Shown here: positions 37,700 to 45,756 of the stretch, in pieces
How positions within the stretch are numbered: the stretch's first letter is position 1
Layout: each line of letters begins with the position of its first letter
Source: Chloroflexota bacterium
GTDB lineage: Bacteria > Chloroflexota > Dehalococcoidia > Lucifugimonadales > Lucifugimonadaceae
Length of the DNA: 64,000 nucleotides
NCBI GenBank assembly: GCA_013204555.1
Contig: JABMNO010000017.1
Coordinates: 17,579-81,578 of the forward strand
Direction of reading: 5' to 3'
Notes under the pieces: generated by a model
Database searches by the model: none
The model's input: the letters and a program-made list of their open reading frames with translations, nothing else
Told to the model about the DNA's origin: nothing
Translations under genes and position numbers: made by a program

Positions 37700-38713
37700 T
37701 TGGTCGCGTTACTTGAAGTGACTGCGCCGTCTCACCGGCCTTCCAGAGCCGGTGAACGGGGTGGTCACGTCACATCTGAGATATCTCGTCAGATTTCTCT
37801 CGCGGGATTGCCAGAAGATTTGGAAAGGGTTGCGCGGTTTCAGTTCACTGGCGGGGCAATGGAGGACATGATTCCTCCGACGCTCTTTGGGGCGCTGACC
37901 GTTCACTCTTATGAGTCTGCAGGCGGGCAACACCATGAAGACGTCGCACCGGCAGCGGCGGCGGTTGAGTTCACAGCGGCAGCCGCGTCTGTGCTTGACG
38001 ATTTACAGGATCTGGATCCGATTCCTGGCATCGATCCAAATGACCCAGGGGCTGGGGCTGAATTGGTAGCTCTATTTATGGCGCTGGCGAACCAGTCAAT
38101 GTGCGGTCTGAAATCCACTGGAATGAGTTCGGGCAGCATAGAGACAGCGATGTCGATCTTGTCGCATTTTGAAGTCCGTGCTCTGGCGGGGCAGCATAGG
38201 GCGAATCAGATCGATTTAGCTGAGGCCACGGATGGGTCAATGGAATTGGCGACAGATGCCTCCCACGAAAAGTCAGGCTCTTTCGGAAGGCTAGCGGCCG
38301 AGATCGGGGCCGCATTGGCGACCAACGACGAAGCATTGATTCACGCACACGGCGAGTTCGGACATCATCTTGCAATCATCGACCAACTCCAAAACGACGT
38401 CGCAGGAGTCTGGCCGGGTGGCGAAGCCAGCACTGATATTTCGCTTGGACGGGCAACTTCCCCCCTCATGTTCGCCTTCGAAGTCCCCTCTGGAGTGAAT
38501 AAAGCCGCTGACGAGGTTAAGACTGCACTGCGGTCCAGAGATGAATCTGGCGGGCGGGATGAAGCCTGGGTCAGAGAAGCACTGTTCAAGTCTGGAGCCG
38601 TTCACTACGCGTGGGTAGTTGCCGCGGTCCACAGGGCGAAGGCAGCGTCTCTGGCCGCGAAATGCGTCCAGTCGAATCCAAACTCGCGAATCGCCGATCT
38701 GCTGGTGGCATGA
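37700..38713 (+). CDS. comQ: ComQ-like isoprenyl transferase (polyprenyl-synthase fold)
   Basis: Protein of 337 residues, all-helical in character, resembling trans-isoprenyl diphosphate synthases. The first Asp-rich motif DDLQD is at residues 100-104, inside VEFTAAAASVLDDLQDLD. The Lys-containing helix EKSGSFGRLAAEIGA is near 190-204. The second motif is QLQNDVAG near 229-236, with Asn-Asp in place of Asp-Asp, as in ComQ proteins. In Bacillus, ComQ prenylates a Trp of ComX and helps process it. The TTG start directly follows the comX-like stop; a GTG at 37718 is an alternative. About 60 N-terminal residues precede the fold. A housekeeping prenyl synthase is unlikely given degenerate motifs and context. 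Confidence 0.8.
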   Translation: MVALLEVTAPSHRPSRAGERGGHVTSEISRQISLAGLPEDLERVARFQFTGGAMEDMIPPTLFGALTVHSYESAGGQHHEDVAPAAAAVEFTAAAASVLDDLQDLDPIPGIDPNDPGAGAELVALFMALANQSMCGLKSTGMSSGSIETAMSILSHFEVRALAGQHRANQIDLAEATDGSMELATDASHEKSGSFGRLAAEIGAALATNDEALIHAHGEFGHHLAIIDQLQNDVAGVWPGGEASTDISLGRATSPLMFAFEVPSGVNKAADEVKTALRSRDESGGRDEAWVREALFKSGAVHYAWVVAAVHRAKAASLAAKCVQSNPNSRIADLLVA

Positions 38714-38731
38714 GTTAGCAGTTCCAACGTC

Positions 38732-38741
38732 GGTATACTCC
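38732..38741 (+). promoter_or_regulatory. GGTATACTCC motif upstream of the comP-like gene
   Basis: This 10-mer lies 9 nt before the comP-like start, in the 36-nt gap after comQ. It matches GGTATACCCC at 41792 in 9 of 10 positions, and the complement of the site at 37375 in 8 of 10. It may be a regulator site or a TATACT-type -10 element for an internal promoter. Confidence 0.35.
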
Positions 38742-38749
38742 GGGCATGA

Positions 38750-41089
38750 TTGATCGCCTGGAGGAATTGTGGCTCGGAATCAAGTAATCACGGGCGGCTG
38801 GGCGTCGCCTATGTCGTTTTCGCGATCCTTTCAATCGTTGACTGGAGCCAGGGAACACGCGCCGGGATTTCGGTTTCGTTCAATGTTGATAGCGGCGCAG
38901 CGACGGTAACCGAGGTCAGTGTAAGAAGCTTTGCGGCGGAATTCGGTGTGGAAGAAGGCTCTCTCCTTGAGTTGATCGATGGCATGCCGACCACCGAAGA
39001 AGTCTGGTCAAGCACCGGCGACACGTCTCAGACGATGAGATTCGTCAGCCCCACTGGCGAGGTGATCGAGGCTGAGATAGCAAAAGCCCGTGCCATCGAC
39101 CTTGGCGGCGTAGTGGCGCTGGAATTTTCGGGCGTAATTTTTGCTCTGTCGAGCCTCTTCGTGATCTCGAGAGCCTGGAGATCAATCGAAGCCAATAGAT
39201 TCGCCTACTTCGCGGTCATCACTTCCATCGCTTTCGCATCTCTTCCGGGATCTGAATCTGGACACCTATTCTCCCGCGCAGTGTTCACAACCACATTGCC
39301 GTGGATTCCGGTGGCCTTTATCGGTCTGTTCGATGTGCTTGGCAAGGACAAAAATAGAAGGGAGCAGATGGTCCCATCTATCGGCCTCATCTTGCCATTG
39401 GTAGGTGCGATCGGGCTGACGACAGTCAATCTAGTCCGATTCACAGCTGCTCCAGCGCTGGCCGACATTGCCGCATCCGCGTCCCTTCTGTTTCTTGCAA
39501 CGGGACTCTTCTGGGGACTTTTTTTACTGGCAAGACGCTATTTCAATTCGACGTCCGCCATATTTAGAGAGCAGATTCGCGTCATTGCGGTTGGCACGAT
39601 GATTGCCGTTCTACCTGTTGTTCTCCTTAACATCGTCCCAAACGGGCTCAATATTGATCCCCTGGTGCCGCCCGAATTCCTTCTTACGGCCAGTGTGATT
39701 ATCCCTCTTTCATTCGGGTACGCCATCCTCCGCCACGATCTACTTGGTATACGGCGCCTGGTTCACAGAGGGGTCGCATACGTCCTCATTTCAGCCATCG
39801 TAGTGGCCCTGTACGCGGTTGTGTTGGGTGCGACGAGAGCATGGATAAATCAAGGAGTTGGTGACGATACAGCGGTGAACATCGCGATCCTGATGGCGCT
39901 TCTGGGGATTCCGCTGATTCCTCGCGTGCGAGAACTTTCTTTCTCCGTCGTCGATCGTCTGTTGTACAAAGATTTCATCGGCCACAGAGAGGTGGTTAGG
40001 GGAGTGAGCCTTCGCGCCGTGGAGGCGCCATCTGTTGAAGAACTTTTTGATGGAGTCCTTGGCCAGATAAGGGACCCCCTGGGTGCGTCGTTCGTGGCTT
40101 ACATTGAGCGCGAAGGAATTACCGGTAGCGTTGGCGCAGTAGAGGATCCAATTATCGAAGCAGCGTACCGGAGAGCGGTTCAAGCGAACGGCACCGAATC
40201 TGGCACACATGTGGTTATCAATGCTGCTTTAGAAGGGCAGGTCGCGTTCGTTATGTTCCCTGATAGCGGTGACAGGTCAGCCACAATCTGCGTGGGTCCC
40301 AAAGAGACCGGTGAGCCGTTCAGCGATGAAGATCTTCAGATGATCCAGACGATAGGCGGTTTGCTGTCGACAGCGGTCGCCAGGCTTCGGCTGTTAGAGC
40401 AGTTACAGGTTAAGAACGAAGAGTTGACCGGTCTCAACCGGAGAATTGTCCAGGTTGAAGAGCAGGAACGAGCAAGGATTTCTGGATATTTGCACGATGA
40501 GCCTCTTCAGAAGGTCTCCTACGCGCTAGCGCAGTACCGAGAGCGCAACCTTGGCGCTGATCTTGAGGCAATTCTGGACGACGCTGTGGGTGATCTACGG
40601 AACATCACGGCGACCCTCAGTCCAGCCATCTTGATGGATCTTGGCCTGGCGAGATCTGTCGAGTGGCTCGTGGCGGAAACGGACCAGCGATCAGACTTCA
40701 GTACTGATCTTCGAATAGAAGGAGATGAACGCGAGTCTCAACTCTCAAAATCGACACAGCTGGTCGCCTACAGAGTTGTCCAAGAGTCGCTTACGAACTG
40801 CCAGAAACATGCAAAACCATCAATGGTGTGGGTGTCCCTGGAATATGAAAACGAAGGACTGCTGATATCAGTTGATGACAACGGTGTTGGAGCTCCAGAA
40901 GGACCAGATGGCCTCACGAGCAAAGCTGATAGCCTTGGTTTGCTCAGCATGCGGCAGAGAGTGGAAAGCCAGAACGGTTTTTTGGCGGTCCAAAATCGCG
41001 AGTCCAGAGGGTTTAGTGTTAGAGCAAGACTCCCGTTCGGTGACGAGATCCCCGGACCAACACAAAAAAGCAACGGATCAGCGCCCTAA
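38750..41089 (+). CDS. comP: ComP-like polytopic sensor histidine kinase with PDZ-like loop
   Basis: Membrane kinase of 779 residues with the plan of Bacillus ComP. One N-terminal helix (about 17-33) leads to an outside loop of about 80 residues resembling a PDZ domain (AAEFGVEEGSLLELIDG). Eight or so helices follow to about residue 385, including FGYAILRHDLLGIRRLVHRG, then a GAF-like region. The HisKA_3 domain carries the phosphorylated His at residue 582 in ARISGYLHDEPLQ. The HATPase domain follows (VVQESLTNCQKHA, VDDNGVGAP, SLGLLSMRQRV). It presumably senses the modified peptide. The TTG start follows a stop and lacks a good ribosome site. GGAGG at 38760-38764 serves a GTG in another frame, so the start is uncertain. 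Confidence 0.85.
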   Translation: MIAWRNCGSESSNHGRLGVAYVVFAILSIVDWSQGTRAGISVSFNVDSGAATVTEVSVRSFAAEFGVEEGSLLELIDGMPTTEEVWSSTGDTSQTMRFVSPTGEVIEAEIAKARAIDLGGVVALEFSGVIFALSSLFVISRAWRSIEANRFAYFAVITSIAFASLPGSESGHLFSRAVFTTTLPWIPVAFIGLFDVLGKDKNRREQMVPSIGLILPLVGAIGLTTVNLVRFTAAPALADIAASASLLFLATGLFWGLFLLARRYFNSTSAIFREQIRVIAVGTMIAVLPVVLLNIVPNGLNIDPLVPPEFLLTASVIIPLSFGYAILRHDLLGIRRLVHRGVAYVLISAIVVALYAVVLGATRAWINQGVGDDTAVNIAILMALLGIPLIPRVRELSFSVVDRLLYKDFIGHREVVRGVSLRAVEAPSVEELFDGVLGQIRDPLGASFVAYIEREGITGSVGAVEDPIIEAAYRRAVQANGTESGTHVVINAALEGQVAFVMFPDSGDRSATICVGPKETGEPFSDEDLQMIQTIGGLLSTAVARLRLLEQLQVKNEELTGLNRRIVQVEEQERARISGYLHDEPLQKVSYALAQYRERNLGADLEAILDDAVGDLRNITATLSPAILMDLGLARSVEWLVAETDQRSDFSTDLRIEGDERESQLSKSTQLVAYRVVQESLTNCQKHAKPSMVWVSLEYENEGLLISVDDNGVGAPEGPDGLTSKADSLGLLSMRQRVESQNGFLAVQNRESRGFSVRARLPFGDEIPGPTQKSNGSAP

Positions 41090-41744
41090 CCGGGTGTTAG
41101 TGGTTGACGACCACCCAATGCTCCGGGTTGGTGTTGTTTCATTTTTGACCGAGGCGTCAGATTGCGACGTAGTTGGCGAATCCGACAACGCGGACGACGC
41201 ACTTCAACTTGCCCGGGTCATGAAACCTGACATTGTTCTATTAGATATCAGATTAAAGGGCAGTCGCACCGGCATTGATCTGGCTCGGGATCTTCGAGAG
41301 CAAGTTCCTGACGCCAAAATTGTTGTGCTTACCAATTTCCCGCATGAGCCCTACGTCCGCGCGATGATGGAACTGGGCGTGGACGGGTATTTGTTGAAAG
41401 ATACTCCGCCAAGTGATGTGCTTGAGGGCCTGCGGATGGTGATGCGCGGCAGCAGCGTCTTCTCTTCCACGGTCAGTTCAAACATCATCAAGGGATATCT
41501 CCACTCCCCCTATAACAGGGCTCGAAGAAGCCGGGATTCGCTTACGGCAAGAGAAGCGGAAGTGCTGCAACTGATAGCGGATGGCCGAACCAATGATGAC
41601 GTTGCTGATGCGCTTGGTGTATCCGTAAAGGCGATCCAGGTTCATCTCACCAATCTGTACTCCAAACTGGATGCGAAAAACAGGACCGAAGCCGTCGTAA
41701 AAGCGGCGAGACGGGGACTCGTCATTCTGGACGAGGCCCAGTAG
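41040..41744 (+). CDS. comA: ComA-like NarL/LuxR-family response regulator
   Basis: Response regulator of about 234 residues. The receiver domain shows RVLVVDDHPML, the phospho-accepting Asp in PDIVLLDIRL, the Thr in VVLTNFP and the Lys in YLLKDTPP. The C-terminal LuxR helix-turn-helix is LTAREAEVLQLIADGRTNDD through AIQVHLTNLYSKL. I chose the GTG at 41040, which overlaps the end of the comP-like gene by 50 nt. The frame stays open further upstream but that is shadow of comP. HisKA_3 kinases pair with this regulator class, so it is the likely partner of the kinase. In Bacillus, ComA activates competence and surfactin genes; the targets here are unknown. Confidence 0.88.
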   Translation: MTRSPDQHKKATDQRPNRVLVVDDHPMLRVGVVSFLTEASDCDVVGESDNADDALQLARVMKPDIVLLDIRLKGSRTGIDLARDLREQVPDAKIVVLTNFPHEPYVRAMMELGVDGYLLKDTPPSDVLEGLRMVMRGSSVFSSTVSSNIIKGYLHSPYNRARRSRDSLTAREAEVLQLIADGRTNDDVADALGVSVKAIQVHLTNLYSKLDAKNRTEAVVKAARRGLVILDEAQ

Positions 41745-41791
41745 CCAGCCGCCCAGGCACCCGCGCTGGTGGTGGCGCCACCGGACGTGTG

Positions 41792-41801
41792 GGTATACCC
41801 C
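41792..41801 (+). promoter_or_regulatory. GGTATACCCC motif upstream of the CHASE kinase
   Basis: Third member of the small motif set in this island, located 45 nt before the CHASE kinase ORF and 48 nt after the comA stop. Its centre GGGTATACCC is a perfect 10-bp palindrome, the shape expected for a dimeric NarL-type regulator. A -10 promoter role is the main alternative. Confidence 0.4.
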
Positions 41802-41836
41802 AATAGTCACCGTCTCCCAACCCTGATTCACTTGGT

Positions 41837-44098
41837 ATGAGGGTCCATTTGCGGGGCCTTCGCATGACTTTTTTTCGCGGGGTAGAGAGTCGTATGTTCA
41901 GGGACGCAACTGGCGCAGGGCCAGTATCGCGGGATTCATCAGACGTGCAGCTTCCACGCCGTCCGTTCACTTATCGCGCCTCGCAATTTTCTACAAATGC
42001 ACTGTTTTCAGCCAAGCTGGCAACTGCCGCTGCGCTGGCTTCATTCGCCTTGTTGCTCGCGATGACTGTTGGTACCACTTTCGCCGTTCGTTCGTTTATT
42101 TCTGAGAAAAGTGCGGACAGATTTTCCAACTTCGTCCAAACCTCCAACTCTGAATTTGAGGCCGATGTTTCACGACGATTGACCGAACTTCTGGCGGTGG
42201 AGGGTCTTTTCAAGACATCGGACGACATCAGCCAGGCGGAATTTGAAGTGTTCGCAGGCCTTCTAAAAAATAAAGGAGGTCCTGTTGAGGCGCTGGGTTT
42301 CGTGAGGCGCATCACTCCGGTAGAGGTAGATGCGTTCAACCAGGCCATGAGAAAACGTGGTCTGGTGGGCTTCGATCTGACGAGGCGTGGAGGAGCACCG
42401 GAGTACACGGTAATTGAACAGCTGTTTCCTCGTAACTCCGGCGTTGTTTCGCTGGGTGAGGATCTTGGTAGAGACAGCTTTTTCACCGATGCCCTGACGG
42501 CGGCAGAAGAATCCCTGTTGCCCGTTGCTGTTGGTCCCTTTGAATCTTCGGATCCCAATCAAAGTGACGCGTCACTTGTGATCTTGTCGCCGGTAATTCG
42601 CCAAATAGCGGATGAGGTCTCTGGCAGCACATTGGTCCGTACTCTTGAGGGATTCGCTCTGGGTGTGTATCAGGCCAAAGAGCTTCTTGGAGGAGCGACG
42701 GTATCTCAGGAGTTTGGAGATATAGATTTCCGAATTGTTGATGTATCTAAAGGTGCTCGCGGGACGGAGATATTTCCTGAGGCCGGCGGAGATTCCAGTC
42801 ATGACTGGAGTGGAGGTCAGCGGCTACATCGCGAGGTTGAGGTAGGTGGACAGTTATGGGATTTCCAGTATTCCGGACCGCATGATTTTGACCTGACGCC
42901 ACTTGAACGGGAAGTCTGGATCATTGTGATGGTCGCCGGCCTGGTGATAACGCTGGTCGCAGGTGGATCTACCTATTCCTTAATCGCTGGCAGGCGAGCT
43001 GCTCGAAGCGATCTGGAAATTGTGACGACACAACTGTCGGCCATTCTGGACTCAGCGCTCGAAGGAATTTTGTTGGTTGACCAGCGTGGCCGGGTTATCT
43101 GGGCGAATCAGGCGTTCGCCAATATGATGGAGTTGGGAGAGGCCAGTGAACTGGCAGGCGAAGATGTGGCGAACCGTCTTGAAACGAATGGCCCAGATAT
43201 TGAACATCGAGACCGATTTATTGAGTTCATAAGAGAGGTTGTTCGAGACCCAGAATCAACAGTCGCCAGTGAAGATGTCACGATCAACACGCCCGAACCG
43301 CACTCATATTCCCTGAGCTCGGTGCCGGTTGAAGATGAACGAGGGCTGCACGCAGGCAGATTGTGGGTTTTCAGAGATGTAACTTCCGAACGAGCTGCCG
43401 ACGAGGCTAAGTCGACATTTGTCTCGATGGTTTCACATGAGTTGCGGACCCCTCTGACTTCGGTGATGGGCTTTATTGACCTCGCTATGGATGGTGCTGG
43501 CGATCCCGTTGGCGAGAAGACGATAAAGCTGCTGGGCACCGCCAGATCGAATGCCGAGCGCCTGCAACGCCTGGTTGACGATATCCTGGACGTCTCGAGG
43601 CTTGAGAGCGACGCGCTGCGTCTTGATATGGACTCGGTAAATGTTGTGGAACTGGCGACCGATCTCGCGGATGGCGTGAACGCATTATTCGTTGAGCGCG
43701 ACGTCAAACTAACGGTTGAGGTAGGGGACGAAGTGCCAATGATTTGGGCTGATCGCGGTCGAATGGGTCAGGTGATAATAAACCTGCTCACGAACGCGCT
43801 TCGGTACACATCTTCCGGTGGCGATGTTAATCTTCGGATTACGCACGATTCTGGAGCGGTTGCGATCGCTGTTATTGATACAGGCCTGGGAATTGCGCCA
43901 GAGCACACCGGTCGCGTCTTCGAAAAATTCTTCCGAATCGATTCGAAAAGATCACGCCCTGCAGGAAGCACTGGATTGGGCCTGGCCATTACCAAGTCTC
44001 TTGTCGAGCGAATGTCCGGGATGATCACGCTTGAGAGTGAGATAGGTGAAGGGTCTACGTTCACCGTGCGAATGGCTGCCAGCACCCCTGCTTCCTGA
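41837..44098 (+). CDS. CHASE-PAS hybrid-type sensor histidine kinase (membrane)
   Basis: Membrane kinase of up to 753 residues. A first helix (AALASFALLLAMTVGTTFAV, about residues 60-80) and a second (IIVMVAGLVITLVAGG, about 360-378) enclose an extracellular CHASE domain with EALGFVRRITPVEVDAFNQA and an RGGAPEYTVIEQLFPRN segment. A PAS domain follows (LEGILLVDQRGRVIWANQA), then HisKA with His in SMVSHELRTPLTSVMG, and a HATPase (NLLTNALRY, DTGLGIAPEH, GSTGLGLAITKSL). No receiver domain is fused. The start may be the ATG at 41894, which has GGGTAGAGAG upstream, rather than 41837. CHASE domains bind small ligands such as cytokinins in plants and peptides or other molecules in bacteria. The ligand here is unknown. 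Confidence 0.87.
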   Translation: MRVHLRGLRMTFFRGVESRMFRDATGAGPVSRDSSDVQLPRRPFTYRASQFSTNALFSAKLATAAALASFALLLAMTVGTTFAVRSFISEKSADRFSNFVQTSNSEFEADVSRRLTELLAVEGLFKTSDDISQAEFEVFAGLLKNKGGPVEALGFVRRITPVEVDAFNQAMRKRGLVGFDLTRRGGAPEYTVIEQLFPRNSGVVSLGEDLGRDSFFTDALTAAEESLLPVAVGPFESSDPNQSDASLVILSPVIRQIADEVSGSTLVRTLEGFALGVYQAKELLGGATVSQEFGDIDFRIVDVSKGARGTEIFPEAGGDSSHDWSGGQRLHREVEVGGQLWDFQYSGPHDFDLTPLEREVWIIVMVAGLVITLVAGGSTYSLIAGRRAARSDLEIVTTQLSAILDSALEGILLVDQRGRVIWANQAFANMMELGEASELAGEDVANRLETNGPDIEHRDRFIEFIREVVRDPESTVASEDVTINTPEPHSYSLSSVPVEDERGLHAGRLWVFRDVTSERAADEAKSTFVSMVSHELRTPLTSVMGFIDLAMDGAGDPVGEKTIKLLGTARSNAERLQRLVDDILDVSRLESDALRLDMDSVNVVELATDLADGVNALFVERDVKLTVEVGDEVPMIWADRGRMGQVIINLLTNALRYTSSGGDVNLRITHDSGAVAIAVIDTGLGIAPEHTGRVFEKFFRIDSKRSRPAGSTGLGLAITKSLVERMSGMITLESEIGEGSTFTVRMAASTPAS

Positions 44099-44387
44099 GG
44101 TTGATCGCAGGCCACACCGCGTGGCCTACAGTGATTTCTACCCTGGATATCTCAAGATCTCCCGGTGGTGGCGGGTATCAAACCTGCCACTCTTCACGAT
44201 GTAACCGTTCACAACGGTCAATGACGTATCCGAGCGCACTTTAACGTTTGGGATGTTTCAGGCGGGCTTCTATTCCGACTTCGCCAGGGGTCTCCGATTC
44301 TGACGCGGCCATCATTATGATCTGTGATGCGCCCGGAATAGTATGATTCGCCAATCCACCTGTGTAGCCATCGAGAAGGAGCGCGTT

Positions 44388-44618
44388 ATGTGCAGAAGCA
44401 TCAAGACCCTGAGGCCACCGTATCAGGAAGAAGTAACGGCTGACGATATTGAAGCCGCTTCGGTCCAGTACGTGCGCAAAATCAGTGGGTTCAGGAAGCC
44501 TTCAAAGGCGAACGAACAGGTGTTTAACCTCGCTGTGAGGCAGGTCGCGAAGGCATCTCAGAAGCTGCTGGACACTCTTGATGTCCACGCCGCGGTTACT
44601 GGCGCATCTAAGAACTAA
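44388..44618 (+). CDS. DUF2277 family small protein
   Basis: Conserved 76-residue protein of unknown function. The family pattern is clear: MCRSIKTLRPPYQEEVT at the start, then AASVQYVRKISGFRKPSKAN and a helical end. I chose the ATG at 44388 because AAGGAG lies 7 nt upstream and the family begins with MCRSIK. An in-frame ATG at 44343 gives an unlikely extension. DUF2277 proteins are common in Actinobacteria and Chloroflexota. A metal or DNA role has not been established to my knowledge. It is convergent with the OmpR-type regulator. Confidence 0.88.
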   Translation: MCRSIKTLRPPYQEEVTADDIEAASVQYVRKISGFRKPSKANEQVFNLAVRQVAKASQKLLDTLDVHAAVTGASKN

Positions 44619-44670
44619 TCGGAATGGTGGTCAGAGACCACACGGAATCAGGCGCAGTGCCTGGTTGGAC

Positions 44671-45399
44671 TCAGGCTACGCGTTCCACAACGCCGCGTTC
44701 AGGCGCTACGTATCGGTAGCCGAATTCCCGGACTGTCTGAATGAGGCGCGGCTTGCGGGGATTTTCTTCGATCTTTCCGCGCACATATGAGACGTACAGT
44801 CTCACGCTTTCTGGCGCGGTCTCCAGTGAATCTGCACCCCACACCAGGTCGATCAGCCGTTCTTGGCTCAGAACCTGGCCTGCATTGGCTACCAGCGCAG
44901 CGAGCATCTTGAATTCCAGAGGAGAAAGTCTGAGCTCTTTGCCGCGTGCGGTCACACGGTGCGCCGTGTAGTCGATCGTGAGGACAGGGTCGGAATAGGC
45001 ATCCGGAGCTTTGCTCAATGAGGGCAAGGAAGCCCTTCGAAGGGCGGCACTGACGCGCGCCATGAGCTCATCACGTCCGAACGGTTTTACAACGTAGTCG
45101 TCAGCCCCAGCGGCCAGGCCGCGGACCTTTTCGTTTTCGGATCCAAGCGCGGTCAGGAACAGAACGGGAATGTTTGAGACTTCTCTTATCCGTCCGCATA
45201 GCTCGATGCCATCCATTCCCGGCATATCGATATCAAGCAATGCAAGTTCAGGCCGGTGCTCAAAAAACGCCCGAAGACCCTCTTCACCTGTGGAAGCCTG
45301 AATCGCGTGGTGTCCGGCCATTTCCAGGCGGGCAACCACCAACTCAAGAATGTCTGGCTCATCATCAACTACCAGTATGCGGGCGCTTTGTGTGTCCAT
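44671..45399 (-). CDS. OmpR/PhoB-family response regulator
   Basis: Two-domain regulator of 242 residues. The receiver domain has ILVVDDEPDILEL, the phospho-accepting Asp in LALLDIDMPGMDGIEL, the Thr in VLFLTALG and the Lys in YVVKPFGRDEL. The C-terminal winged helix includes LRLSPLEFKMLAALVANAGQ, ESVRLYVSYVRGKIEE and the TVREFGYRYV wing. Its partner kinase is unknown; both the CHASE kinase and the soluble kinase in this island have the HisKA type that usually pairs with OmpR regulators. The ATG start at 45399 gives MDTQSARILVVDDE. Confidence 0.9.
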   Translation of the reverse strand: MDTQSARILVVDDEPDILELVVARLEMAGHHAIQASTGEEGLRAFFEHRPELALLDIDMPGMDGIELCGRIREVSNIPVLFLTALGSENEKVRGLAAGADDYVVKPFGRDELMARVSAALRRASLPSLSKAPDAYSDPVLTIDYTAHRVTARGKELRLSPLEFKMLAALVANAGQVLSQERLIDLVWGADSLETAPESVRLYVSYVRGKIEENPRKPRLIQTVREFGYRYVAPERGVVERVA

Positions 45400-45756
45400 G
45401 AGTGCGTGAGCCTTGCGAAAAGGGGCATTCGAATTAAGTTCGACAACTCAATTTAATAGGCGCGCTCTTCAGTTGCGTGTGTAGATACACCACTCGGTGT
45501 TGGTGACTCCTACTTAATTCCAACATAGCTCCCACATCGATCAAAGGTATGGAAGGCAATATAGGTATCAGTGAGAGGTCAACGGGACCACACCCCGCCG
45601 GCAAACAGCCGAGTGGCCCCGGAAGATCTTGATCAACAGGCTGGAGGCGTCCCGGGTTTCTCCAAAACCCCTCACTCTCGGTCTCCTCTTTCCCCGGTTG
45701 GTGAAAGGGGCGTACCCCAGCTATCTCTGAAGGCCGCCTACGGGCGGTCTTCTCAG
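45400..45756 (+). other. Intergenic region, no gene seen
   Basis: This 357-nt spacer lies upstream of the OmpR-type regulator (-) and downstream of the glycosyltransferase (-). A GC-rich hairpin at 45729-45749 (GGCCGCC/GGCGGTC with one wobble) sits just past the glycosyltransferase stop and may end its transcript. An AT-rich part at 45430-45560 probably holds the regulator's promoter. No credible ORF was found. Confidence 0.5.

Noticed and set aside
37700..38713. Housekeeping polyprenyl diphosphate synthase
   Set aside because: The second Asp-rich motif is QLQND rather than DDxxD, the chain is longer at the N-terminus, and the gene sits between a Trp-ended peptide and a ComP-like kinase. ComQ-like is the better reading, though a structural check is needed.
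44141..44260. Minus-strand stretch reading like the tail of an enzyme (SLTVVNGYIVKSGRFDT and on to a stop near 44147)
   Set aside because: It resembles a C-terminal remnant of an unrelated gene, but the frame is broken about 40 codons upstream and no family could be recognised. Too weak to annotate.
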